From Sporosarcina sp. BP05 (GTDB taxonomy: Bacteria > Bacillota > Bacilli > Bacillales_A > Planococcaceae), in the NCBI RefSeq assembly GCF_014282005.1, contig NZ_JACFTD010000010.1, forward strand, positions 1-64,000: a stretch of 64,000 bases of DNA. The letters are read 5' to 3'. The position numbers were made by a program, and so were the translations under genes. The notes below the pieces were generated by a model. That model did no database searches and was not told the DNA's origin. It saw only the letters and a program-made list of their open reading frames with translations. Of the stretch, positions 41,260-49,588 are shown one piece after another (positions within the stretch are counted from its first letter, which is position 1; every line of letters begins with the position of its first letter).

Positions 41260-43320
41260 ATGTTAAGTGAACAGACGAGATATTCTAGGCTTGCGAACAT
41301 AACTAAAATAATAAATACAAAGTTAGAACTTCGTGAAGTATTACAGCGTGTAACAAAGGCAATATCCGAAGAGATTGTTCAATGTGACTCTGTCGGTATT
41401 TATTTACCCCAAAAGGATGGAACATTCAGGGGGTTTGCAGGAAAACCAGAAGTCATAAATGGTATAACACTTGATACGCAGGTAATTGATCCTGAAATAG
41501 ACTTACTGGCCAGAGAAGTAATTGAAACCCAAAAAGCCATCTACATCCCTGATACCTCAAAGGATAATAGGCCGGACCCGAGACCAGTCAAAGCTTTCAA
41601 AATTAAATCCTTATTAGTTCTGCCTATCGCATTTGGGCATGAGTTATTTGGTCTAGTTTTTTTATTCGATTATGGGACTCCAATGAACTTAACAGAGTCA
41701 GAAATTCAAAGTGTTGAAGCTTATGTGAATATGGCGGCAGTGGCAATTCAAAATGCCAATAATTTAACACAAAAAGAAGATCTTATTTCCGAAAAGCAGT
41801 TATTACTTAATGTGACACGTGATTTGTCGATGTGTGTTTCTATAGTGGAAAGTCTTGATATATGCTTTTTTTACTTAGGAAAAGTTTTAGATAGTAAAAG
41901 TATTGCTGCCCACCTACTAGATTCCTTAGAAAAAACAACAATTTTTAGTAAAGACTATGAGTGGACACAAGCAGATTGGGTTGCGAACCTTAAAAGCATA
42001 GGAATTGATCAAAACTATGAAACCATGATGCAAGAGGTTATTAAAACAAAACGTATAATTTCCATCCCGAATCTAGATAGTAAGGATTTACTTATGATTC
42101 CGTTGGTTTCAATGGGAGAAGTATTAGGAATAATAGCAGTTGTTAATGTAGAGGGGAAAGCCGACAATTATCATAAGTCCCAAATTCAACTGGCACAATC
42201 TATAGTTGATGCTACAGCTCCTATATTTTCTAACTTGTTATATATGGACCAACTTGAAAACATGGTGGAAGAGCGAACAAGCGAATTAGCTGCTGCTAAT
42301 GAAAAAGTTACGAGTGTAATTGAAAGTATTACGGATGGATTTTATGCTTTGAATAAAGAATGGGAATTTATATATTTAAATAAACATCAATATTTACCAC
42401 AAAACAAAACAGCAGAAGATGTATTAGGTAAGAATATTTGGGATGTCTTCCCGAAGAACCTAGATACAGTCATGTATAAAAAACTTCATCGTGCAATGTC
42501 AGATCGAGTAACAGTACATTTCGAATTCCTCTCGACCTATAATAATTATTGGTTCGAAGTAGTCGCTTACCCATATGATGATGGAATCTGTTGTCTCTTA
42601 AAAAACATTACTGAAAAAAAGAAATATGAAGAGGAATTGAAAAGGTTATCCAGCTTAGATTTAATAGGGCAAATGGCAGCAGGTATTAGCCATGAGATAA
42701 GAAATCCAATGACAACGGCACGGGGGTTCTTGCAGTTATTAAAAGAAGAGGACGAATTGGAAAAATATAATGGTTACTTTAATTTAATGATTGAAGAACT
42801 TGACCGTGCCAATGCTATTATTACTGAATTTCTGTCAATGGGTAATACAAAGACATCCGATTTAGAGATGTTAGATTTGAATTTAATTATTCATGGTATC
42901 GTTCCCTTAATAAAGATTGATACACTTAATCAAAATAAGTTTATTCAAGTTGATACTAAAGACATTCCAGAATTACTTTTAAATCGCAATGAGATACGGC
43001 AATTAATAATAAATCTATACCGTAATGGCTTAGAAGCGATGAGTGCAGGGAAAGTTCTATCCATCAGCACCTACAAGGAAAATGAAAATTGTGTGGTTCT
43101 TGCAGTACGGGATCAAGGAGAAGGAATCAGGCCTGAAATAGTAGAGAAATTGGGTACTCCATTCTACACGACTAAAGATAATGGTACTGGCTTGGGATTA
43201 GGCATTTGTTATGCTATTGCTGCACGCCATAATGCAAAGATAGAGATTCAAACGGGATTGGAAGGGACTACCTTTTTGGTTAAATTTAATTATAAAAAGA
43301 TGAATAAAGTTCTGCTTTAG
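41260..43320 (+). CDS. orphan sensor histidine kinase with GAF and PAS domains
   Basis: 686 residues from ATG 41260; an upstream TTG (41245) is possible. No transmembrane helices. GAF at about 15-165, a second GAF-like domain at about 180-325, a short coiled coil (LENMVEERTSELAAAN), and PAS at about 340-455. HisKA has the phospho-His in AAGISHEIRNPMTTARGF near residue 475, and the HATPase has DQGEGI and GTGLGLGICYAI. It resembles cytosolic sporulation-type kinases, but no response regulator is adjacent. It looks more A+T-rich than its neighbours by eye and lies between two rlmH-3'-end repeats, so acquisition by site-specific insertion is likely. Confidence 0.9.
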   Translation: MLSEQTRYSRLANITKIINTKLELREVLQRVTKAISEEIVQCDSVGIYLPQKDGTFRGFAGKPEVINGITLDTQVIDPEIDLLAREVIETQKAIYIPDTSKDNRPDPRPVKAFKIKSLLVLPIAFGHELFGLVFLFDYGTPMNLTESEIQSVEAYVNMAAVAIQNANNLTQKEDLISEKQLLLNVTRDLSMCVSIVESLDICFFYLGKVLDSKSIAAHLLDSLEKTTIFSKDYEWTQADWVANLKSIGIDQNYETMMQEVIKTKRIISIPNLDSKDLLMIPLVSMGEVLGIIAVVNVEGKADNYHKSQIQLAQSIVDATAPIFSNLLYMDQLENMVEERTSELAAANEKVTSVIESITDGFYALNKEWEFIYLNKHQYLPQNKTAEDVLGKNIWDVFPKNLDTVMYKKLHRAMSDRVTVHFEFLSTYNNYWFEVVAYPYDDGICCLLKNITEKKKYEEELKRLSSLDLIGQMAAGISHEIRNPMTTARGFLQLLKEEDELEKYNGYFNLMIEELDRANAIITEFLSMGNTKTSDLEMLDLNLIIHGIVPLIKIDTLNQNKFIQVDTKDIPELLLNRNEIRQLIINLYRNGLEAMSAGKVLSISTYKENENCVVLAVRDQGEGIRPEIVEKLGTPFYTTKDNGTGLGLGICYAIAARHNAKIEIQTGLEGTTFLVKFNYKKMNKVLL

Positions 43321-43332
43321 ATTAATAGCGGA

Positions 43333-43355
43333 GGACCGTACCATAAGTGAAGGCG
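43333..43355 (+). repeat. second copy of the rlmH 3' end, candidate attachment site (right)
   Basis: GGACCGTACCATAAGTGA would read GPYHK-stop, the same ending as rlmH, but no gene precedes it in frame. It matches 41138-41158 at 20 of 21 bases. A weaker match, CCGACCCATAAGTAA (13 of 15), is at 43512-43526. Confidence 0.7.
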
Positions 43356-43526
43356 AAAATTAGAGGGGGACGACTCACTGGTAACGGCAAATCAAAGCCT
43401 TTATCATTGTAAGAGGCTGGGTTAAGGCCATGGGTTTTAAGTATTCCTGGGGACCACTTGTTTCTTACCAACTTTTAAATAAACTATAACTACTATATAA
43501 TAGAAGTTATTCCGACCCATAAGTAA
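43356..43526. other. non-coding stretch between attachment repeat and mqo promoter
   Basis: I see no ORF, tRNA or clear hairpin here. It holds the weak third attachment-like match at its right end (43512-43526). Confidence 0.5.
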
Positions 43527-43554
43527 TTGTAATATACTATAGGATTGTTATAAT
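43527..43554 (+). promoter_or_regulatory. candidate mqo promoter
   Basis: TTGTAA (43527-43532), 16-nt spacer, perfect TATAAT (43549-43554), about 97 nt before the mqo start. Confidence 0.5.
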
Positions 43555-43650
43555 TGAGACAGAAAAGGTATGTGACTGGGTCACTCTTTAGCTTGCCATC
43601 AAGTCCAAGCAGGAGCGCATACATCCTTTCTGCGAATATGAGGTATAAGG

Positions 43651-45162
43651 ATGGTAAAAATGAGCAACCAAGAAACTAAAACAGACGTTATCTTAATTGG
43701 TGCCGGAGTTATGAGTGCGACTTTGGGGACAATGCTAAAAGAATTAGTACCAGAATGGAATATTAAAGTCTTTGAGAAGCTCGCAAATGCCGGGGAGGAA
43801 AGCTCTAACGAATGGAATAATGCGGGAACAGGGCATGCAGCACTGTGTGAACTGAACTACACCAGTGAAAAGCCAGACGGATCTGTAGATATAAGCAAAG
43901 CCATAAAAATCAATGAACAGTTTCAGCTTTCAATGCAGTTTTGGTCTTATCTTGTGAAAAATGGACTGATCAATAAACCAGAGGACTTTATCATGCCGTT
44001 ACCTCATATGAGTATGGTACAAGGGGAACAAAATGTAGCGTTTTTAAAGAAACGTTTTGAAGCAATGTCAAACAACCCATTGTTCAAAGGAATGGAGTTT
44101 TCCGACACCCCGGAAAAACTGATGGAATGGATTCCGCTTATTATGCAAGGTCGTCCATCGAATGAAGCGATAGCAGCGACAAAAATCGACACTGGAACGG
44201 ACGTCAACTTCGGCGCTTTAACCCGCATGTTATTTGACTACTTACAGACTAAAGGTGTCGATATCAACTACAAACGTAGTGTTGATGCTATTAAACGTAC
44301 GAACGACGGCGCATGGGAATTGAAAGTGAAAAATGTTGATAGCGGTAGCATCGAACGCCATACTGCAAAATTCGTCTTCATCGGGGGCGGGGGCGGAAGT
44401 TTGCATTTATTGCAAAAAACCGGCATTCCTGAAGGAAAACATATTGGTGGATTCCCTGTTAGCGGAATCTTCATGGTGTGTAATAATCCGGAGGTTATAG
44501 CGCAGCATCACGCAAAAGTATATGGAAAAGCGCAGGTTGGTGCTCCGCCAATGTCTGTTCCGCATCTTGACACAAGATTTATCGACAATAAAAAATCGTT
44601 ACTATTTGGACCATTTGCCGGATTTTCGCCAAAGTTCTTAAAAACGGGTTCAATGTTGGATTTGGTGACTTCTGTAAAGCCTAATAATGTCTTAACGATG
44701 TTAGCAGCGGGTGCAAAAGAAATGTCATTGACAAAGTATCTTATCCAACAACTTATGTTATCCAAAGAACAGCGAATGAAAGAGTTACAAGAGTTTATTC
44801 CGAACGCAAAAATTGAAGAGTGGGATTTTGTAGTAGCGGGCCAACGTGTACAAGTCATCAAAGATACTGAGGCGGGCGGTAAAGGAACACTTCAATTTGG
44901 TACGGAAGTGATTACTTCAGCAGATGGCTCGATTGCAGCTTTGCTTGGCGCTTCTCCAGGTGCTTCTACTGCGGTGCATGTTATGTTTGAGGTAATCAAA
45001 AAATGCTTCCCACAACATATCGAAGAGTGGGAACCAAAACTTAAAGAAATGGTTCCCTCGTATGGCATGTCACTAATGGAAAACCCAGAGCTTTTGCACG
45101 AAATGCATGCTTCAACAGCGCAGACACTTGGTCTAAGCGAAAACTTGCCGGACCAAACCTGA
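43651..45162 (+). CDS. mqo: malate:quinone oxidoreductase
   Basis: 503 residues. FAD-dependent peripheral membrane enzyme that oxidises malate to oxaloacetate and passes electrons to quinone. The N-terminal FAD motif is [40 protein letters not shown] near residue 50 is the Mqo signature, and the late [15 protein letters not shown] segment completes the flavin site. Starts at ATG 43651 or 43660 are both plausible, as AAGGATGG could serve the second. It stands alone with its own promoter and terminator, downstream of the rlmH-3'-end repeats. Confidence 0.97.
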   Translation: MVKMSNQETKTDVILIGAGVMSATLGTMLKELVPEWNIKVFEKLANAGEESSNEWNNAGTGHAALCELNYTSEKPDGSVDISKAIKINEQFQLSMQFWSYLVKNGLINKPEDFIMPLPHMSMVQGEQNVAFLKKRFEAMSNNPLFKGMEFSDTPEKLMEWIPLIMQGRPSNEAIAATKIDTGTDVNFGALTRMLFDYLQTKGVDINYKRSVDAIKRTNDGAWELKVKNVDSGSIERHTAKFVFIGGGGGSLHLLQKTGIPEGKHIGGFPVSGIFMVCNNPEVIAQHHAKVYGKAQVGAPPMSVPHLDTRFIDNKKSLLFGPFAGFSPKFLKTGSMLDLVTSVKPNNVLTMLAAGAKEMSLTKYLIQQLMLSKEQRMKELQEFIPNAKIEEWDFVVAGQRVQVIKDTEAGGKGTLQFGTEVITSADGSIAALLGASPGASTAVHVMFEVIKKCFPQHIEEWEPKLKEMVPSYGMSLMENPELLHEMHASTAQTLGLSENLPDQT

Positions 45163-45203
45163 ATTTTAGGATGTAGAAACAATGGTGATAAACTATACTA
45201 TAG

Positions 45204-45239
45204 AACCTTTGATCTGTCTTTGGATTAAGGGTTTTTTTT
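45204..45239 (+). terminator. mqo terminator
   Basis: AACC.TTGATC pairs with GGATTAAGGGTT (one G-T, one bulge), followed by T8. Confidence 0.75.
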
Positions 45240-45307
45240 CAAGACCTATAGTTAGACGGACACGGAGAACCGTGTCGTAAGTACGCAAAACAAACTACAG
45301 ATAGGGA

Positions 45308-45697
45308 GTGAACACTATAATTACTAAAATCGGCCAAATTATGCTGTATGTAAATAACCAAGATGAGGCAGTAACATTTTGGACAGAAAAAGTAGGATTT
45401 AGCGTCATTTCAGAAGAAGATAATGGGCAAGGAATGAAATGGATTGAAATTGCGCCGTCAAAGGACGCTGAAACAGCTTTTATCCTTCACAATAAGGAAC
45501 TTATTGCAAAAATGCAGCCGGAATTAAATCTTCAAACGCCATCGTTACTGCTTTTCTCAGATAAGCTTGATGAAATATACAAAGACTTTAAGGATAAACA
45601 GATTACAGTTGGTGACCTGGTAACACTGCCTTCTGGCAGAGTGTTTAACTTTGCGGATAATGAAGGAAATTACTTTGCAGTTTTGGAAAAGAAGTGA
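45308..45697 (+). CDS. VOC (glyoxalase/bleomycin-resistance fold) protein, start codon uncertain
   Basis: About 127-129 residues. TKIGQIMLYVNNQDEAVTFWTEKVGFSV opens a vicinal-oxygen-chelate domain, and SGRVFNFADNEGNYFAVLE closes it. Function within the superfamily is unknown. The frame has a GTG at 45308, but the SD (AGGGAG, 45303-45308) overlaps that codon. The same SD is correctly spaced for an ATA codon at 45317 (ATA ATT ACT AAA), where relatives, as I recall them, begin with ATG. The true start may be ATA, or expression may be weak. Confidence 0.8.
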   Translation: MNTIITKIGQIMLYVNNQDEAVTFWTEKVGFSVISEEDNGQGMKWIEIAPSKDAETAFILHNKELIAKMQPELNLQTPSLLLFSDKLDEIYKDFKDKQITVGDLVTLPSGRVFNFADNEGNYFAVLEKK

Positions 45698-45901
45698 ATT
45701 TCTAATTATATATATTGAACCATGTCTGTTTATTAATTATTTATTTGCATAATCGGTCCGCTTACGGCTAACTATTCATGACAGATTTACTGAGGGGTTC
45801 TATTGTTGTGAATAGTTGCCTGTCGCGCACCTATAATGTTCAAGTGCAAAATGCTGTTATGTTTGAAAGAATGGAATAGATGACTTTCTATAGGGATTGT
45901 A

Positions 45902-45929
45902 AGTGCCCGAAGATGCAATTTCGGGCACT
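45902..45929. repeat. perfect 10-bp hairpin, loop GATGCAAT
   Basis: AGTGCCCGAA-GATGCAAT-TTCGGGCACT. No T run follows. Its eight-base loop is the exact reverse complement of the loop at 46061-46068. Confidence 0.8.
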
Positions 45930-46017
45930 CTTGCACGTTGTACAATGTGTTTCTTGCTTACTTTTAACATAGAGTAGTCATCTAATTATGTGATGCCTAC
46001 TTGAAAGTGATTCTTTT

Positions 46018-46209
46018 TTAATAAATAAAGAAAAAACTATAGAAAGTTTCAGCCGCCAAAATTGCATCTTTGGCGGCTTTTCTCCAGCTAAGGAGCCGGT
46101 ATTCTTTCGTCCCAAAAAGCTTCAGCACTTCGTTTATCTGTGTTTTTGAAGTGCGACGGATGAAGGACCACCATACGATTACCGAAAAGACTTTGTAGTG
46201 ATGCGACAA
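46018..46209 (-). pseudogene. possible decayed transposase C-terminal fragment
   Basis: A 63-codon frame with a charged middle (RRTSKTQINEVLKLFGTKEYRLLSWRK is too long to be chance-like but not diagnostic). It has no SD and contains two hairpins. I do not recognise a family with certainty, and it may be non-coding. Confidence 0.2.
46051..46078. repeat. perfect 10-bp hairpin, loop ATTGCATC
   Basis: AGCCGCCAAA-ATTGCATC-TTTGGCGGCT, followed on the plus strand by TTTTC-like sequence. It could act as a terminator, but no plus-strand gene precedes it closely. Confidence 0.8.
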
Positions 46210-46245
46210 AGTCGCATCACTACACGCCCAGACATCTCGGTAATC
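46177..46245. repeat. nested inverted repeat with 13-bp inner stem
   Basis: Inner hairpin GTAGTGATGCGAC-AAA-GTCGCATCACTAC (46195-46223). Outer arms GATTACCGA (46177-46185) and TCGGTAATC (46237-46245). Both are perfect. Confidence 0.85.
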
Positions 46246-46534
46246 TTATAGAAGTCATTCAATCCGAAGCGATTCCAAAACAACTATACACGTAGCGCCC
46301 AGTAGATGATCATGTTATTCACTAGTTACTTTTGGTTAATCAACATACGTGGTATTGAACAAATGAATACCAATATAAACTGAGCGGAGGCATCCCCTAG
46401 CGCCGTAGCGACCTTGAAGGGAATCATTATTTCAACTTATGTAGAAAATGTTTGGCAGAGGACCTCAGGAAGGTTTGTCAATACGGGAAGACTATGAGAG
46501 GATATAAGCATATAACGAATGGAGGAAATGAATT

Positions 46535-46876
46535 ATGCCGAATTTACCAAACTGCCCGAAATGTAGTTCTGAATATACATATGAAGATGGAAACCTTTTC
46601 GTTTGCCCAGAATGTGCCCATGAGTGGTCTTTAGGAGCAGAAGCTGGAAATGTTGAAGAGCAAAAGATTTACAAAGATTCAAATGGAAATGTTTTAAACG
46701 ATGGCGATTCTGTAACAGTTATCAAAGACCTTAAAGTAAAAGGAAGTTCATTAGTTGTTAAAAAAGGAACAAAAGTAAAAGGGATACGTTTAATTGATGA
46801 AGACCATGACATTGATTGTAAAATTGATGGTATTGGAGCTATGAAGTTAAAAACAGAATTTGTTAAAAAGCTATAA
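46535..46876 (+). CDS. PhnA/YjdM-family zinc-ribbon protein
   Basis: 113 residues. An N-terminal zinc ribbon (CPKC at 7-10, CPEC at about 28-31, then AHEW) is followed by a KOW/SH3-like domain ([26 protein letters not shown]...). The family is called PhnA but has no proven role in phosphonate use. GGAGGAAATGA precedes the ATG. Monocistronic, with a terminator directly after. Confidence 0.92.
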   Translation: MPNLPNCPKCSSEYTYEDGNLFVCPECAHEWSLGAEAGNVEEQKIYKDSNGNVLNDGDSVTVIKDLKVKGSSLVVKKGTKVKGIRLIDEDHDIDCKIDGIGAMKLKTEFVKKL

Positions 46877-46895
46877 AAACCACGCTTTACATGTG

Positions 46896-46929
46896 AAAAA
46901 AAGCTAGGCTCAGCGCCTAGCTTTTTTAT
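46896..46929. terminator. bidirectional terminator after the PhnA-like gene
   Basis: AAAAAGCTAGGC pairs with GCCTAGCTTTTT across a short loop. It serves both the PhnA-like gene and the converging F420-ligase-family gene. Confidence 0.9.
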
Positions 46930-46935
46930 TGTCTG

Positions 46936-48126
46936 TTACTTTGTGAAGTTATCGAAATAGCCTTGTATAAAGACGATAGGCGTACCTTTATCTCCGCTAC
47001 CTGATGTTAAATCAGAAAGAGAGCCGATGAGGTCGGTAAGTTTTCTAGGTGTAGTACCTTGTGCTTCCATCGCCCCTACAAGATCGTCGTCTTTATCGGT
47101 AATGAATTGTGAAATAGCTTGTTTAAGTTCATCGCCTCTTAAATCAGCAAAGTTATTATCGGCAAGATATTTTAACTTTATTTCATTAGGTGTACCGTCA
47201 AGTCCCGGTGTGTAAGCCGGTGATACGACCGGATCCGCGAGCTCCCATATCTTACCGACAGGGTCTTTAAATGCTCCATCTCCGTAAATCATGACTTCGA
47301 TATCTTTTCCAGTCTTTTCTTTGAGCATATGCTGTATGTTATCCACGACAGGTTGGCAATTACGTGGGAAAAGTTTAACATCGTCTTCAGTTGATTTGTT
47401 TGATCCAAGCAAACCATAATCTTCATTATAACCACTGCCATCAATAGACTCAGCTAATATGTCATCGAGGCTATAAATGTTAATGCCACCATTTTCTTTT
47501 AATATTTTTTTAGTTCTAAATCTCGTGTGTATATCACAAGTAAGTACATGTTTTGTATAATCTAAAATGGTTTTTGGGCTATTTGAGAATATTACTTCAC
47601 ATTCAACGCCGTATTCTTCAACTAATGATTTATAGTAATCAATATAGTCAACGCCAGTAAAAGTATGTTTATTATAGCCAAAGTGGCCGCGGAATTGTTC
47701 TTCTGTTAAAACATCTGTCCAAGGATTAATACCTTTTTCGTCAAGCATGTCCAGATCCACTAGGTGATTTCCAACTTCATCGGATGGATAGCTAAGCATT
47801 AAAACCACTTTTTTAACGCCTTTTGCAATACCGCGAAGGCAGATTGCAAAACGATTACGACTTAAAATGGGGAATATTACCCCAACAGTTTCTTCTCCAA
47901 ATTTTGAGCTAACGTCTTTAGCAATATGATCAATCGTTGCATAATTTCCTTGAGCTCGAGCAACAATGGATTCTGTTATAGAAACAATATCTTTATCATT
48001 AAATGTAAAGCCTTCAATTTCGGAAGCTTTTAACACACTTTCTACGACAATATCCTCAATATTATCTCCACGATTTATTATTGGGCAACGGAGACCCCTT
48101 GCAACTGTTCCAACTATTCTTTCCAA
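46936..48126 (-). CDS. coenzyme F420-0:L-glutamate ligase family protein
   Basis: 396 residues, cytoplasmic. IVGTVARGLRCPIINRGDNIEDIVVESV, the SITESIVARAQGNYATID segment and DGAFKDPVGKIWELADPVVSPAY match the F420-ligase (CofE-like) fold as used in Firmicutes proteins longer than archaeal CofE. True CofE adds glutamates to F420. No other F420 gene is visible here and Bacillales generally lack F420, so a different acyl-amino ligation is likely. The LysR gene diverges from it with a ~120-bp shared promoter region. Confidence 0.75.
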   Translation of the reverse strand: MERIVGTVARGLRCPIINRGDNIEDIVVESVLKASEIEGFTFNDKDIVSITESIVARAQGNYATIDHIAKDVSSKFGEETVGVIFPILSRNRFAICLRGIAKGVKKVVLMLSYPSDEVGNHLVDLDMLDEKGINPWTDVLTEEQFRGHFGYNKHTFTGVDYIDYYKSLVEEYGVECEVIFSNSPKTILDYTKHVLTCDIHTRFRTKKILKENGGINIYSLDDILAESIDGSGYNEDYGLLGSNKSTEDDVKLFPRNCQPVVDNIQHMLKEKTGKDIEVMIYGDGAFKDPVGKIWELADPVVSPAYTPGLDGTPNEIKLKYLADNNFADLRGDELKQAISQFITDKDDDLVGAMEAQGTTPRKLTDLIGSLSDLTSGSGDKGTPIVFIQGYFDNFTK

Positions 48127-48249
48127 TGGAATCGCTCCTTAGTATTACAAAGTATATTTACATTATCTAACTGTCTACCTGTACTATACAACGTATTAGT
48201 GGTATAAGTAAAATTAATATAACGAATGGTAGGTATAAGGAGTGGTTAT

Positions 48250-49140
48250 GTGGTAAGTAAATTAGATTTATATAAAATTTTTTGTAAGGTAGGAAAAAGT
48301 GAAAGTTTTTCCAAGGCAGCAAAAGATCTTTATATGACACAACCAGCCGTTAGTCAGGCAATCATGCAATTGGAAAGGGAATTAGATACCCGCCTTTTTA
48401 TTAGAACACCTAAAGGAGTTTCTTTAACAAATGAAGGTAGCCTTTTATTTGAGTATGCTAATTCGGCTATTAATTTAATTCATGTCGGAGAAGAAAAGAT
48501 TTTAGAGTTTAAGAATTTAACGACAGGTGAATTAAAGATAGGCGTAGGGGATACCATTTCTAGGTACTTTTTACTTCCCTATTTAGAAGCTTTTCATAAT
48601 AGATACCCGAATATCAAATTTAATATCGTTAATGGTACAACATTGGAACTTTGTACGATTTTAAAATCAGGAGGGGTGGATATTGCTGTTTGTAACTTCC
48701 CGATTGATGATCCTACATTAGAACTAAGGCCGTGTATTGATATCCAGGATACGTTTGTTTACGGGGAGAGATTTAAGAAAATCTTAGCTAAACCGTTGAG
48801 CCTTCATGAATTAGTAAAACTGCCATTAATTTTTCTAGAATCAAAATCAAATTCCAGAAGGTATGTGGAGGATTTTATGATATCTAAAGGTATAAAAATT
48901 TCCCCGGAATTTGAATTAGGTTCACATGATTTATTACTGGAGTTTGCTAAAATAAACTTAGGGATAGCATGTGTGACTAGAGAATTTTCCAAAGAGTACT
49001 TAACTGAAGGATTATTGCATGAAGTACAGCTAATTGAAGAAATACCTAAGAGAAGTATAGGCGTATGCTTTTTAAAAAGTGTACCACTATCACGAGCTTC
49101 AACAAAGTTTGTAGAGATCGTAGAAAATAAAAATAACTAG
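48250..49140 (+). CDS. LysR-family transcriptional regulator
   Basis: 296 residues from GTG 48250 (AAGGAG at 7-nt spacing); the open frame runs back to 48226. The N-terminal winged helix-turn-helix is FSKAAKDLYMTQPAVSQAIMQLERELDTRLF. The C-terminal substrate-binding domain starts near residue 85. Divergent orientation to the F420-ligase-family gene suggests it controls that gene and itself. The inducer is unknown. Confidence 0.93.
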   Translation: MVSKLDLYKIFCKVGKSESFSKAAKDLYMTQPAVSQAIMQLERELDTRLFIRTPKGVSLTNEGSLLFEYANSAINLIHVGEEKILEFKNLTTGELKIGVGDTISRYFLLPYLEAFHNRYPNIKFNIVNGTTLELCTILKSGGVDIAVCNFPIDDPTLELRPCIDIQDTFVYGERFKKILAKPLSLHELVKLPLIFLESKSNSRRYVEDFMISKGIKISPEFELGSHDLLLEFAKINLGIACVTREFSKEYLTEGLLHEVQLIEEIPKRSIGVCFLKSVPLSRASTKFVEIVENKNN

Positions 49141-49275
49141 TTATTCTGTTTATTGTTAATTAATAAACTACTAGGCTGTTGTATAACAAAGTCAGCCACT
49201 TGCTAGACCAGTTGACAGATAGAATATAGTCTTGTAGAGTATGTAACATAATTGAATACAACCTCACTTTTTATA

Positions 49276-49455
49276 GGTGAGGTAGAGGCGCGTTATTTAA
49301 CAGTCCTTAGAGGAGCTTGAGAAGCTACGATTCTAGGGAGAAGGAAATATCGCCGAAGTTTGTACTATTTCTCTGTATTACTTACTGGGTCTGCAGTTAA
49401 GAACTGTAGGACTGTCTCAATAAACGTTCCGGTTTATTGAGGTGTGCTATCTCAT
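49276..49455 (+). promoter_or_regulatory. lysine riboswitch (L box)
   Basis: Conserved blocks appear in order: GAGGTAGAGGCGCG, AGAGGAGCTTGAGAAGC, CGCCGAAG, ACTGGGTCTGCAG, TGTAGGACTGTCTCA and GCTATCTC. P1 forms from GAGGTAG with CTATCTC. A terminator follows at 49495-49522. This shows that the ABC transporter downstream carries lysine or a precursor and is switched off by lysine. Confidence 0.95.
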
Positions 49456-49494
49456 TATGGAAGGAAGAGGATTTAGGGCAACTATACATATTGT

Positions 49495-49522
49495 GATCTG
49501 AGATTATATCAGATCTTTTTTT
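49495..49522 (+). terminator. riboswitch-controlled terminator
   Basis: GATCTGA (49495-49501) pairs with TCAGATC (49509-49515), followed by T7. It lies 40 nt after the lysine aptamer and 66 nt before the binding-protein gene. Confidence 0.9.
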
Positions 49523-49588
49523 GTACAGGTTGGCCTTTTTAGTATATAAAGATACTTGAAAATCTAAACAAAAAGGGGGATTTTGTTC

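Larger units (their letters stand above)
45698..46534. other. 837-bp non-coding stretch rich in strong hairpins
   Basis: Holds three strong inverted repeats: 45902-45929, 46051-46078 and the nested 46177-46245. It also holds a minus-strand 63-codon frame (46018-46209) that could be the tail of a decayed transposase. No intact gene or RNA family is recognised. It looks like a site of past mobile-element activity. Confidence 0.5.

Noticed and set aside
41245..43360. ccr-type serine recombinase near the attachment repeats
   Set aside because: Looked for a resolvase-type gene; the only gene between the repeats is a histidine kinase, and none is found elsewhere in the window.
45267..45283. Strong call of a third cassette end after mqo
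   Set aside because: The match is partial and explained equally well by a local hairpin, so it is kept only as a weak observation.
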